Shown: positions 51,323 through 60,191 of the stretch, in pieces
Position numbering within the stretch: position 1 is the stretch's first letter
How the letters are laid out: every line of letters begins with the position of its first letter
NCBI GenBank assembly: GCA_012838315.1
Contig: DUPM01000003.1
Coordinates: 62,001 to 126,000, forward strand
Length of the DNA: 64,000 nt
Origin: Clostridiaceae bacterium
Lineage (GTDB): Bacteria; Bacillota; Clostridia; Saccharofermentanales; Saccharofermentanaceae
Reading direction: 5' to 3'
The notes under the pieces: generated by a model
The model's input: the letters and a program-made list of their open reading frames with translations, nothing else
Databases searched by the model: none
Told to the model about the DNA's origin: nothing
Made by a program: the position numbers and the translations under genes

Positions 51323-52351
51323 ATGCAATGGGAAGAGTACACGATTATTACGGCGCATGATGCGTCCGAAGTCATTTGCGAGCTGTTAGCGCAATGGGGT
51401 GCTGTGGGATTGGCTGTAACTGACAAAGAGGATATCCGACTCATTCTTGAAGATCCTAATTCATTGTCTTATGCAGATGAGGGTTTCCTTGATTCGCAGG
51501 ACGATGAGGTGACGGTTCGTGCTTATTTTCCCATACATAACGATGTGGTCCTCATACGCAACGCTGAGGAAGATTTTGATTTAAGTTTTGACAGTCGGCT
51601 TTATGACTACAATAGCGGAGTTTCTTTGAATCCAGATTCTTTAATGAATAGGATGTTGAAGCGCTTTTCGAAGATTTCGGAGTTCTTGCCCGTTGGAGCA
51701 TTGTCTATCTCTCATACTACCGTTCACCAGGAAGATTGGGAAAATAATTGGAAGAAAGACTATAAAAGATTCAACTTATCGGAGCGTATTGCCGTTTGCC
51801 CGACATGGGAGAAAAGTGATTCTTCTGACGCATCGGATATGATAGAGATTTATTTGGATCCGGGGTCAGCGTTTGGGACAGGAACGCACGAGACGACGAT
51901 GATGTGCGCTCGTTTGCTGGATCGCTTGATCACTCGTGATGATCAGGTCTTGGATCTTGGGTGCGGATCGGGAATTCTTTCAATTGTCGCTTCAAAGCTT
52001 GGCGCTTCTTATGTTGAGGCGATCGATATTGATTCTCAGGCCGTCGCGGTCGCTGAGCAAAATATTCATGATAACGGTGTACAAGTATTTTGTCATTCAG
52101 GCGAGCTAAAAGATGCATCCCAAAACGCCTATTCCCTTATCGTTGCGAATATTATCGCTGATGTTCTGGTCGATCTGTCGACACAGATTGGAAGTTATCT
52201 CAAAGAGAATGGAAGAATTATTGTCAGTGGTATTATCGCGAGCAAAAGGCAAGCGGTTGTGAATGCCTTTATTGCCAACGACTTTGATATTTTTGACGAG
52301 ACAGATCTCAATGACTGGCATGCTATTGTTTTTGTTCGAAAAACGACTTAA
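51323..52351 (+). CDS. prmA: ribosomal protein L11 methyltransferase
   Basis: The 342-residue PrmA has an N-terminal substrate-recognition domain and a C-terminal SAM domain with LDPGSAFGTGTHETT (about 171-185), VLDLGCGSGILSIVASKLGA (about 206-225), and the NIIADVL catalytic region. It trimethylates L11. The ATG at 51323 follows the dnaJ stop by one base (TGATATG), and there is no strong ribosome binding site nearby, so translational coupling is likely. The 3' end overlaps the convergent mutY gene by 29 bases. Confidence 0.92.
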   Translation: MQWEEYTIITAHDASEVICELLAQWGAVGLAVTDKEDIRLILEDPNSLSYADEGFLDSQDDEVTVRAYFPIHNDVVLIRNAEEDFDLSFDSRLYDYNSGVSLNPDSLMNRMLKRFSKISEFLPVGALSISHTTVHQEDWENNWKKDYKRFNLSERIAVCPTWEKSDSSDASDMIEIYLDPGSAFGTGTHETTMMCARLLDRLITRDDQVLDLGCGSGILSIVASKLGASYVEAIDIDSQAVAVAEQNIHDNGVQVFCHSGELKDASQNAYSLIVANIIADVLVDLSTQIGSYLKENGRIIVSGIIASKRQAVVNAFIANDFDIFDETDLNDWHAIVFVRKTT

Positions 52352-53471
52352 GCATAAAGTTTTTGTAAGTTTTTAGTGCCGTGGGGAAAGCTAGCCCTGC
52401 GGCCTGTTCTATATCACAGAAAAACGAAGTATCGCTCAAGATGTTCAAGCGCGATTCGCTTTCGTCCATAGATTGTGTTTCACGGAACAAAAGTGGTGAA
52501 GACGTAATATCCGTCGGATGCAAATGAATAAGGAGTGCCTTCATTTCCCAGACCAAGTGAGAGAACTTAAACGAATCGTTTTCAAGTGTTTCAACCGATG
52601 CAATTTGACTCTCGTGGATTCCGAATTCATTGGAAACAAGCGATATTGCACATTTGGAATCAAAGTGCCCGGTGACTGAAGGGAATTCATAGAGCCCGCC
52701 GAGAAGACCTTGCTCCGGTCTGCGACGTAGCAAGATGTGATTGTCTCGGACCATCAGAATTATGGTGCGATCTTCGATGCGGATTTTTGTCGGCGCTTTT
52801 TTTAATGGGAAATCAGTCTCTTTGCCGAGCAAATGTGCATTGCACAGTTCAGAAAAAGGACAAATCTCGCATGAGGGAGATTTTGGCGAGCAAATTGTGG
52901 CACCAATGTCCATCATCGCTTCGTTAAAATCACCCGGGCGATCTATAGGGATCATCTTGTCGAGTTTTGATTTGACGGTTCGGTATGCATCAGAAGCGCC
53001 TGGGACGATGAGTAATGCGAAGAGGCGTGAGACGACTCGAATCAGATTGCCGTCAATCGCAGGCTCAGGTTGATTATACGCCATTGAAAGAATCGCACCG
53101 GCGATGTATGGTCCGATGCCCGGTGCTTCGAGAAGCGCTATCCTGTCACATGGAATCTTTCCGGTATGGTGTTGAACGAAGAACTCGGCACCTCGTTTTA
53201 GATTTTTCGCTCGAGAATAGTAGCCGAGTCCTGCCCAATGGGATAAAACCTCATCAAGACTTGAGTTGCTCAAGGCCTGAACATCCGGAAAAATATGTAT
53301 GAATTTCTCATAATATGGAATGACCGTATTCGCTTGAGTTTGCTGAAGCATAACTTCGGAAATCCATGTGGAGTAGGGGGTCCGAAGACGACGCCAAGGT
53401 AAATCTCTTGCGTGTTGGTCATACCAGTCCAGCAATAATCGTGAAAAGATATCGTTATCAGCGTTTTCCAT
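52323..53471 (-). CDS. mutY: adenine DNA glycosylase MutY
   Basis: The 382-residue MutY removes adenine opposite 8-oxoguanine. It has an N-terminal glycosylase domain with PWRRLRTPYSTWISEVMLQQTQ (shown in part: TWISEVMLQQTQ), the HhH motif LEAPGIGPYIAGAILS, the catalytic Asp in AIDGNLIRVVSRL, and the Fe-S motif CPKSPSCEICPFSELC. The C-terminal NUDIX-like domain (about 240-375) recognises 8-oxoG, with LLGGLYEFPSV. AAGGAT before the ATG at 53471 decides the start; the longer frame to 53522 lacks an RBS. Confidence 0.94.
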   Translation of the reverse strand: MENADNDIFSRLLLDWYDQHARDLPWRRLRTPYSTWISEVMLQQTQANTVIPYYEKFIHIFPDVQALSNSSLDEVLSHWAGLGYYSRAKNLKRGAEFFVQHHTGKIPCDRIALLEAPGIGPYIAGAILSMAYNQPEPAIDGNLIRVVSRLFALLIVPGASDAYRTVKSKLDKMIPIDRPGDFNEAMMDIGATICSPKSPSCEICPFSELCNAHLLGKETDFPLKKAPTKIRIEDRTIILMVRDNHILLRRRPEQGLLGGLYEFPSVTGHFDSKCAISLVSNEFGIHESQIASVETLENDSFKFSHLVWEMKALLIHLHPTDITSSPLLFRETQSMDESESRLNILSDTSFFCDIEQAAGLAFPTALKTYKNFMLKSFFEQKQ

Positions 53472-53592
53472 ATGATTGATCCTTATGCAGTATACGGTAC
53501 TCTCTTCTTGGCAGTATATCATATGGCATTACCTGTTTTTGTGCCTTCACCGATTAGTTTTATCCGACTAGTGTTTGAAAATATCGATTGTA

Positions 53593-53621
53593 TTGACTTT
53601 CGATAGATCCTATTGCATACT
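53593..53621 (+). promoter_or_regulatory. promoter of the T-box/trpB unit
   Basis: TTGACT (53593-53598) and CATACT (53616-53621) are 17 bases apart. The -35 matches five of six positions and the -10 four of six. It lies just upstream of the T-box leader. Confidence 0.6.
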
Positions 53622-53639
53622 TTATTTTATCTATATGTA

Positions 53640-53900
53640 CAAACCAAAGATTGGGAATAGTAGTATCAGATAAGCCTGTCATAGAGAGTTGCGAACGGTG
53701 GAAGCGTAACACGGTCTTATGATATGAATGGGCCTGAGAGGGCAGAGGCGAACAGTTATTATTAGCCTCTGACGGGGACTTCACCCGTTATCAGGGAAGC
53801 ACACAATTTGTGTGGCCAGAGTGGGTCGTTTGTTCGACCAATTTGGGTGGTACCGCAGGTGCGTTTAGCTCTTGTCCCTTTTGTGGGACAGGAGTTTTTT
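53640..53900 (+). promoter_or_regulatory. T-box riboswitch, tryptophan-specific (UGG specifier)
   Basis: The leader has the expected T-box elements in order. Stem I distal features are AGAGAG (53683 onward) and a GTTGCG/CGTAAC hairpin. The specifier loop is GAATGGG with the codon TGG at 53729-53731 followed by a purine, then CCTGAGAGGGCAG. Stem II (CAGAGGC/GCCTCTG) and short stem III hairpins follow. The antiterminator T-box GGGTGGTACCGC lies at 53845-53856, then the terminator. Uncharged tRNA-Trp would pair with UGG and the T-box bulge and allow read-through into trpB. Confidence 0.93.
53869..53900 (+). terminator. T-box terminator
   Basis: CTCTTGTCCC (53869-53878) and GGGACAGGAG (53885-53894) form a 10-bp stem (one G-T pair) with a 6-base loop, then six T. 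It is the default (charged tRNA) structure of the T-box. Confidence 0.92.
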
Positions 53901-53955
53901 ATTGTTACTAATTTGGTTTGTGAGCAACCGATGCTCACGTGAAAGGAGAATGAGA

Positions 53956-55338
53956 ATGTCACGTAAAGTACCGAAAAGAGTATTCTTAACCGAGGATCAG
54001 ATGCCGACGCAGTGGTATAACGTTCGCGCGGATATGAAGGAACAGCATGATCCGTACTTGCATCCGGGCACGATGCAACCGGTTGTTCTTGACGATCTGT
54101 TGCCTATTTTTTGCACGGAGTTAGCAAAGCAAGAAGCAGATATTGTGACGCGCTATGTCGATATTCCCGAGGAAGTCCAAAATTTCTACAAGATTTTCCG
54201 TCCGTCGCCATTGATTCGAGCTTACGAGCTCGAAAAGGCTTTGGATACACCTGCAAAGATTTACTATAAATTCGAAGGCAACAATACTTCCGGCAGTCAT
54301 AAACTCAATTCTGCAGCGGCTCAAGTTTACTACGCGAAAGAGCAAGGGCTCGCCGGATTGACTACCGAAACCGGTGCCGGTCAGTGGGGAACTGCGTTGG
54401 CGATGGCCTGTGCATATTATGACGTTCCGTTGTCTGTGTTCATGGTTAAGGTCAGTTCTGAGCAAAAGCCATATCGTAAAGCGGTCATTGAGACATTTGG
54501 TGCAGAGCTCATTGCTTCTCCATCTGACACGACCAATATCGGACGCAAGATTTTGGCTGAGCACCCGGGTACCGGTGGAAGCTTAGGCTGTGCCATTTCT
54601 GAAGCGATTGAACGTGCGGTATCAACCCCCGGTTATCGATATGTATTGGGATCTGTGCTTAATCAAGTGCTCTTGCATCAATCAATTATTGGCGAAGAGG
54701 CCAAAATGCAGATGGAGATGATTGACGAGTATCCGGATATTGTTATCGGATGCGCGGGTGGTGGATCGAATCTCGGCGGTATCATGGCTCCCTTCATGAG
54801 AGATCGACTGGAAGGAAAGAAGAGTCCTTATTTCATAGCAGTTGAACCGGCCTCGTGCCCATCGCTGACACGCGGAAAGTATGCATACGATTTCTGCGAC
54901 ACAGGTCATGTTACACCGCTTGCGAAGATGTACACGCTTGGCTCTGGCTTCATGCCGTCTCCGAACCATGCCGGTGGACTTCGTTATCATGGTATGTCTC
55001 CGATTTTGTCGAAGCTTTATCATGATGGTTATCTTGATAAGGCCGTTGCCGTTGAGCAGACCAAAGTATTTGAAGCCGCAGCGATATTCGCGAAGAATGA
55101 GACCATTTTGCCTGCGCCGGAATCATCCCACGCTATTCGTACGACAATCGATGAAGCACTTAAGTGCAAAGAGACCGGTGAAGCGAAGACGATTCTCTTT
55201 AATTTGACGGGAACCGGCTATTTTGACATGCAAGCATACATGGCTTATAAGTCCGGTAAAATGAACGATTACGTTCCGACGGATGCGGATCTGGAACAAG
55301 GCTTTGCGACATTGCCGACAATACCTGGCATTCAATAA
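53956..55338 (+). CDS. trpB: tryptophan synthase beta chain, TrpB2 type
   Basis: The 460-residue PLP enzyme makes tryptophan from indole and serine. The PLP lysine is Lys116 in NNTSGSHKLNSA, and the motifs TETGAGQWG and CAGGGSNLGG are present. Its length (against about 400 for TrpB1), the N-terminal extension with PTQWYNVRADM, and the KPYRKAV and HAGGLRYHGM segments mark the TrpB2 group, which usually works without TrpA. No trpA or other trp gene is near. AAAGGAG eight bases before the ATG at 53956 fixes the start. It is controlled by the Trp T-box and closed by a terminator. Confidence 0.93.
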   Translation: MSRKVPKRVFLTEDQMPTQWYNVRADMKEQHDPYLHPGTMQPVVLDDLLPIFCTELAKQEADIVTRYVDIPEEVQNFYKIFRPSPLIRAYELEKALDTPAKIYYKFEGNNTSGSHKLNSAAAQVYYAKEQGLAGLTTETGAGQWGTALAMACAYYDVPLSVFMVKVSSEQKPYRKAVIETFGAELIASPSDTTNIGRKILAEHPGTGGSLGCAISEAIERAVSTPGYRYVLGSVLNQVLLHQSIIGEEAKMQMEMIDEYPDIVIGCAGGGSNLGGIMAPFMRDRLEGKKSPYFIAVEPASCPSLTRGKYAYDFCDTGHVTPLAKMYTLGSGFMPSPNHAGGLRYHGMSPILSKLYHDGYLDKAVAVEQTKVFEAAAIFAKNETILPAPESSHAIRTTIDEALKCKETGEAKTILFNLTGTGYFDMQAYMAYKSGKMNDYVPTDADLEQGFATLPTIPGIQ

Positions 55339-55384
55339 TACTCAGAGTCCTCAGAATAATCGAGACCAATTTCCAACAAACAAA

Positions 55385-55416
55385 AACGTCCCGAAGTGAT
55401 TTCGGGACGTTTTGTA
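55385..55416 (+). terminator. bidirectional terminator between trpB and the AIM24-like gene
   Basis: ACGTCCCGAA (55386-55395) and TTCGGGACGT (55401-55410) form a perfect 10-bp stem with a 5-base loop. TTTTG follows on the plus strand, and a TTTTTG tract follows on the minus strand, so it can serve both convergent genes. Confidence 0.85.
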
Positions 55417-55441
55417 TTCTGAGGAAGTCCAATTGATAAAA

Positions 55442-56119
55442 TTAGGATCTGTTCGGGAAAAAGGGTGCCAGAGACTTGGCAACGCTGCTGATCGGCATGG
55501 TTTGAATCCATACTCGACCGGGGCCGGTGACCTTCGTCAGGAAGAAGCCTTCACCACCGAGCAGTTTGTTCTTAAGTCCTTTGACAGTCTGGATATCCAT
55601 CGTGACCGATGCATCCATCATCGCCAGATAGCCGTTATCGATCAACATCGTTTGTCCAGCGGCCAACTGGTAATCGACAATGGACCCGTCAATCTCGATG
55701 AAAGCGAGGCCTTGTCCGGAAAGTTTTTGCATAATAAATCCTTCACCGCCGAAAAAACCGGCTCCGACCTTCTTCTGGAAGTGAATGGATAGTTCAACTC
55801 CGGACTGAGAAGCCAGGAACGCAGACTTCTGAGCCACCATACTCGCATTGGGCTCGATATTGACCGGAAGAATTTGCCCGGGAAAACTGGATGCAAATGC
55901 TATCATACCCTGTCCGCCTTCGGCAGTGTACTTGTTAAGGAAAAGCGATTCTCCGGAAAACATGCGTCCCAGAGACTTGCCAAGACCGCCGCTGACGGTT
56001 TCCATAACCATGTTTGGCGTCATCCAGGACATTGAACCACCCTCAGTGATTAAACTCTCACCGGGTTCGATTTCACAGATGACGACGGGAAGAGGTGTGC
56101 CTTTGATCTCGTACTTCAT
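55442..56119 (-). CDS. AIM24/TIGR00266-family protein
   Basis: The 225-residue protein is all-beta, with internal repeats around GGEGFIMQKLSGQGLAFI and GGEGFFLTKVTGPGRVW, and the N-terminal segment GGSMSWMTPNMVMET. These match the AIM24 (TIGR00266, YgiC/YpuA-like beta-barrel) family. The bacterial function is unknown; the fold resembles tryptophan RNA-binding TRAP-like barrels. ATGGAGG before the ATG at 56119 fixes the start. It is a single-gene unit on the minus strand. Confidence 0.85.
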   Translation of the reverse strand: MKYEIKGTPLPVVICEIEPGESLITEGGSMSWMTPNMVMETVSGGLGKSLGRMFSGESLFLNKYTAEGGQGMIAFASSFPGQILPVNIEPNASMVAQKSAFLASQSGVELSIHFQKKVGAGFFGGEGFIMQKLSGQGLAFIEIDGSIVDYQLAAGQTMLIDNGYLAMMDASVTMDIQTVKGLKNKLLGGEGFFLTKVTGPGRVWIQTMPISSVAKSLAPFFPNRS

Positions 56120-56154
56120 AAATAGTGCCTCCATTTCAGACCTCAGATATTTTT

Positions 56155-56183
56155 AGTATAATTGCATCAACAAATTTAGACAA
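56155..56183 (-). promoter_or_regulatory. promoter of the AIM24-like gene
   Basis: On the minus strand TTGTCT (plus 56178-56183) and TATACT (plus 56155-56160) are 17 bases apart, 36 bases upstream of the start. A plus-strand TATAAT at 56206-56211 is the best -10 candidate for rsmE but has no -35 at the right distance. Confidence 0.5.
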
Positions 56184-56250
56184 TCCCTTTTTCTCGCGTA
56201 TATCGTATAATCATTGATGAATTAGTAATATTGCCTTCAGGAGACGAATA

Positions 56251-57063
56251 ATGACGCGCATTTTCATTTTCGAAAAAATAGATGCAGGGCAAGACGAAAT
56301 ACGGCTCGGCAAAGAGCAGCAGAAATATCTAAAGAACGTACTTCGATTGGTCCAAGGTGATGTGATTATCGTCTGCGACACGAACATGACGGACTTCATT
56401 TGCTCAATCAATAGTTTTGCCTCGGACGAGGTGAGTCTGAAGATAGTTGAGCGCCATAAAAATGATTCTGAACCTTCTTATCGCGTCGTGCTTTTTCAGA
56501 GTATTTCGAAGGGGGAACGAATGGATTATACCATTCAGAAATCCGTTGAGCTTGGGGTGGATACCATCGTCCCCGTCGAATCTGCTCGCACAATCGTAAA
56601 GGTAAAGGACAAAGACGGTTCGGGAAAAATCGATCGCTGGTCAAAGATTGCTTTGGAAGCTTGCAGACAGAGTGGACGAGGTAAGGTTGTGGAAGTCAAG
56701 ACGGTAGAACGTTTTCAAAACGCTCTGGAAATGGCAATTTCGACAACTGATCTAGTCATCATCCCTTGGGAGAAAGAGGCAAATCGTTCATTGGGACAAG
56801 TGATTGACTCATATCTCGCCGACTTCTACGAAAAACGTGCGATATCGGTTTGCGAAAATAGCGAACTTTCAGGGGATGTGAAAATTCCCAATCCATCTAT
56901 CTCAATCTTTATCGGGCCGGAAGGCGGATATGAAGATGAGGAGGTTGAGATTGCCATTCAATCCGGAGCTATTCCCGTGACGCTTGGGAAAAGAATTCTT
57001 CGAACGGAGACCGCAGGACCGTCTGTATTGGCGATGTTGCTCTATCGGTTTGAACTGAACTGA
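56251..57063 (+). CDS. rsmE: 16S rRNA (uracil1498-N3)-methyltransferase
   Basis: The 270-residue SPOUT-family RsmE has an N-terminal PUA-like domain (LGKEQQKYLKNVLRL) and the knotted C-terminal domain: QKSVELGVDTIVPVES, ALEACRQSGRGKVVEV, FIGPEGGYEDEEVEIA and LGKRILRTETAGPSVLAMLL. It methylates U1498 of 16S rRNA. CAGGAG before the ATG supports the start. In most Firmicutes it directly follows prmA; here mutY, trpB and the AIM24-like gene lie between them. Confidence 0.94.
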   Translation: MTRIFIFEKIDAGQDEIRLGKEQQKYLKNVLRLVQGDVIIVCDTNMTDFICSINSFASDEVSLKIVERHKNDSEPSYRVVLFQSISKGERMDYTIQKSVELGVDTIVPVESARTIVKVKDKDGSGKIDRWSKIALEACRQSGRGKVVEVKTVERFQNALEMAISTTDLVIIPWEKEANRSLGQVIDSYLADFYEKRAISVCENSELSGDVKIPNPSISIFIGPEGGYEDEEVEIAIQSGAIPVTLGKRILRTETAGPSVLAMLLYRFELN

Positions 57064-57120
57064 TGTATAATATTTTGTTGCAGGGTTTTTGCTTGCGAAT
57101 ACAATCAGGAGTTTATATTC

Positions 57121-58401
57121 ATGAAATTATGCCTTCCAAAGGGAACCAAAGACATATTACCGGATCAGATTCATCTCTGGCAAAAAGCGGAGCGCGTGTT
57201 TGCGGAAGTGTGCGAGCAGTATGGCTTTTCGGAGATTCGCATTCCTACATTCGAACATACTGATGTTTTTGAGCGTGGTGTAGGCAATGCTACAGACGTA
57301 GTTCGCAAGGAAATGTACACCTTTGAGGACAAGGGCGGACGGAGTATCACGTTGCGACCTGAAGGTACTGCCGGTGTGGTCCGAAGCTTTATTGAAAACG
57401 GTATGGGGTCTCTTCCGAGTCCGGTAAAGCTTTTTTACAACATCACTGCTTTTCGTTATGAGAAAATGCAAAAAGGTCGATATAGAGAGTTTCACCAGTT
57501 TGGTGTAGAGGCCTTTGGTTCTTCAGGACCGGAGATTGACGCGGAGATTATAAGTCTTCTTTGTACGTTTTTTGAGAGAGTGGGAATTGCTCAGACTCGA
57601 CTTTGCATTAACAGTATCGGTTGCCCTGCTTGTCGACCGACTTATCATGTGGCTTTGAAGGACTATTTTGCCGATAAGGTGTCCGACATGTGCGAGGATT
57701 GTAAGGCACGATACGATATTAATCCGCAACGTATGATTGATTGCAAGGAAGAACGTTGTAAGCCTTTTGTTGCAAATGCACCACGCCAGATAGAATATCT
57801 GTGTTCGGATTGTCGTACGCATTTGAGCGGGTTGGAGAAGTGTTTGTCATCTTTAGATATCAAGTATAAGATTGATCCGTCGATTGTTCGCGGATTGGAT
57901 TATTACACGCGGACAGTCTTTGAATTTGTTTCTGATCACGTTGGCACTCAAGGGACGATTTGTGGCGGTGGTCGATATGATCGTTTGGTGGAGACCATGG
58001 GAGGCCCCTCGGTACCGGGAATTGGTTTTGCGATGGGTGTCGAGCGATTTTTAATGGAAGCGGCTTCGCAAGGTGTCTCATTAGCGGAGCGTGTACCGGT
58101 GAATCTTTGTCTGGTTCATATGTCCGAATCGGCATATGATCAAGTTTTTCGTCTTGCACATCGATTGCGTCGTGCGGGCATCGCTTGCGAGGTGGATTTG
58201 ATGGGGCGAAGTTTTCGCGCACAGATGAAGTATGCGAATAAGCTGGGAATACCTTACATGATGGTCATCGGTGATGATGAAATTGCATCCGGAATGGCCA
58301 AAATCAAGCGCATGATTGATGGCATCGAGGTCGAAGTCAGACTGGATGATCTGCCGGAACAGGCAAGTATATTTATGAATGAATCCACGAAGGAGAACTA
58401 A
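57121..58401 (+). CDS. hisS: histidyl-tRNA synthetase
   Basis: The 426-residue class II synthetase has KGTKDILPDQIHLWQ at the N-terminus, motif 1 with RIPTFEHTDVFERGVG, TLRPEGTAGVVRSF (about 80-93), motif 2 FRYEKMQKGRYREFHQFGVE, the His-A motif VRGLDYYTRTVFEF, and motif 3 PGIGFAMGVERF. The C-terminal anticodon-binding domain is present. An insertion with six Cys in CxxC-like pairs (about residues 163-245, CPACR, CEDCKARYD, CSDC) could bind zinc. CAGGAG precedes the start. Confidence 0.96.
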   Translation: MKLCLPKGTKDILPDQIHLWQKAERVFAEVCEQYGFSEIRIPTFEHTDVFERGVGNATDVVRKEMYTFEDKGGRSITLRPEGTAGVVRSFIENGMGSLPSPVKLFYNITAFRYEKMQKGRYREFHQFGVEAFGSSGPEIDAEIISLLCTFFERVGIAQTRLCINSIGCPACRPTYHVALKDYFADKVSDMCEDCKARYDINPQRMIDCKEERCKPFVANAPRQIEYLCSDCRTHLSGLEKCLSSLDIKYKIDPSIVRGLDYYTRTVFEFVSDHVGTQGTICGGGRYDRLVETMGGPSVPGIGFAMGVERFLMEAASQGVSLAERVPVNLCLVHMSESAYDQVFRLAHRLRRAGIACEVDLMGRSFRAQMKYANKLGIPYMMVIGDDEIASGMAKIKRMIDGIEVEVRLDDLPEQASIFMNESTKEN

Positions 58402-58406
58402 TTATT

Positions 58407-60191
58407 ATGGCAGAGCATATTGTTGGGCTTAAGCGAACGGACTATTGCGCAGAATTAGGTGAAGCGGACATCGGCAGGACCTGTACAGTCATGGGATGGT
58501 GTCATAAATCGAGAGATTTAGGCGGATTGACGTTCATTACTCTTCGCGATCGCACCGGTGAGATACAGCTAGTTGTCTCTCCGGAGAGCAATGAGGATGT
58601 CAGAAGTAAGGCGTCTCGAGTGAGGAGCGAGTTTGTATTGGCTTGCAAGGGACTAATATCTAGAAGAAGCGCTCCGAATGCTAACATGAAGACGGGACAA
58701 ATCGAAGTAATTGTAGAAGAACTTCGTATTCTGTCTGAAGCTCAGACACCGCCTTTCTATATTGAAGAGGGCGTAGAGGCCAATGAGGCATTGAGATTGA
58801 AGTACCGCTATCTTGACTTGCGAAGACCGGATATGCAACGTAACATGATGCTTCGTCACCGCATTGCCAAATGCGCCAGAGATTTTTTCGACAATCAAGG
58901 TTTTGTTGAAATCGAGACCCCGATGCTCGGTAAAAGTACGCCGGAGGGCGCACGAGATTATTTGGTACCCAGCCGCGTCAAAAACGGGTCGTTTTTTGCA
59001 CTCCCGCAATCTCCGCAACTTTACAAGCAACTACTCATGGTCTCGGGATATGATCGTTACATGCAAATAACAAAGTGCTTTAGAGATGAGGACTTACGAG
59101 CGGATCGCCAGCCGGAGTTTACACAGATTGACCTTGAAATGAGCTTTGTGGATAGTGATGATGTGATGACAGTGACTGAGGGTTTCCTCGCCGAGGTCTT
59201 CGACAAGATTATGGGGCAACCGATTCAACTCCCGATTCCGAGACTGACCTATCAGGAAGCCATGGATCGTTATGGGTCAGATAAACCGGATATTCGGTTC
59301 GGCCTAGAGCTTAACAATATCAGCGATGTTGTATCTGACATCTCGTTCCCGCCTTTTGAGGCAACACTTTCTTCCGGTGGCAGCGTTCGTGCGATTTGTG
59401 TACCGGGAGGCGCCTCCCTCTCAAGAAGAGAGGTGGACGCTTTAGCTGAGGTCGCCAAGACTTATCGTGCAGGTGGATTGGCTTGGTTGGTAGCGTCTGA
59501 TGCACCTAGGGGCTCATTCCTTAAGTTCTTAGAGCCGGAACAGATTATTCGCCTTAAAAACGCAATGCATGCCGGACAGGATGATTTAATCTTAATTGTT
59601 TCCGGTGATAATCAGACAGTATTTGACGCGCTCGGTGCGGTTCGCTGCGCTGTAGCAGAGAAGATGAATCTCATCTCTGAGTCCGTCTTTGCACCGCTCT
59701 GGGTGACCGAATTTCCTCTTCTTGAGTATGATAACGAAGAAGACCGCTTTGTCGCAAAGCATCACCCTTTCACCAGCCCGATGCCGGAAGATATGCCATT
59801 GCTCGAGACCGACACTGCGGCCGTGAGATCTAATGCGTATGATATAGTTCTTAACGGCACCGAGCTTGGCGGAGGAAGCATTCGTATTCACGATCAAGCG
59901 TTACAAGAGAAGATTTTTATGTTGCTCGGCTTTACCAAAGAACAAGCCAACGCGCAGTTTGGCTTTTTGCTGGATGCTTTCAAATACGGCGTCCCACCGC
60001 ATGGGGGTCTAGCATTTGGGCTGGATCGTATGGTCATGCTTTTGGCTCGTACAAAAAGTATTCGTGATGTCATTGCTTTTCCGAAAGTTCAGAATTCGTC
60101 GTGTTTGATGACCGAGGCACCTGCACCGGTCGCTGATAAGCAATTGGATGAGTTGGGTATAGCAGTAAAGGAGTTATTGGATGAAGTCTAG
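58407..60191 (+). CDS. aspS: aspartyl-tRNA synthetase (bacterial type)
   Basis: The 594-residue class IIb synthetase has the N-terminal OB anticodon domain (GWCHKSRDLGGLTFITLRD), motif 1, motif 2 (FRDEDLRADRQPEFTQIDLE), the bacterial GAD insertion domain (about 290-405), and motif 3 (GLAFGLDRMVMLL). Whether it also charges tRNA-Asn cannot be decided here, because no gatCAB or asnS is in the window. It follows hisS by five bases, and GAAGGAG precedes the start. Confidence 0.96.
   Translation: MAEHIVGLKRTDYCAELGEADIGRTCTVMGWCHKSRDLGGLTFITLRDRTGEIQLVVSPESNEDVRSKASRVRSEFVLACKGLISRRSAPNANMKTGQIEVIVEELRILSEAQTPPFYIEEGVEANEALRLKYRYLDLRRPDMQRNMMLRHRIAKCARDFFDNQGFVEIETPMLGKSTPEGARDYLVPSRVKNGSFFALPQSPQLYKQLLMVSGYDRYMQITKCFRDEDLRADRQPEFTQIDLEMSFVDSDDVMTVTEGFLAEVFDKIMGQPIQLPIPRLTYQEAMDRYGSDKPDIRFGLELNNISDVVSDISFPPFEATLSSGGSVRAICVPGGASLSRREVDALAEVAKTYRAGGLAWLVASDAPRGSFLKFLEPEQIIRLKNAMHAGQDDLILIVSGDNQTVFDALGAVRCAVAEKMNLISESVFAPLWVTEFPLLEYDNEEDRFVAKHHPFTSPMPEDMPLLETDTAAVRSNAYDIVLNGTELGGGSIRIHDQALQEKIFMLLGFTKEQANAQFGFLLDAFKYGVPPHGGLAFGLDRMVMLLARTKSIRDVIAFPKVQNSSCLMTEAPAPVADKQLDELGIAVKELLDEV

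Noticed and set aside
50388-51444. Minus-strand frames opposite dnaJ (164 and 239 residues)
   Set aside because: They mirror the Cys/Gly-rich DnaJ domains and lack start signals.
57050-57071. Separate hisS promoter (TTGAAC and TATAAT)
   Set aside because: The spacing is only 10 bases, too short for a sigma-A promoter; hisS is probably read with rsmE.
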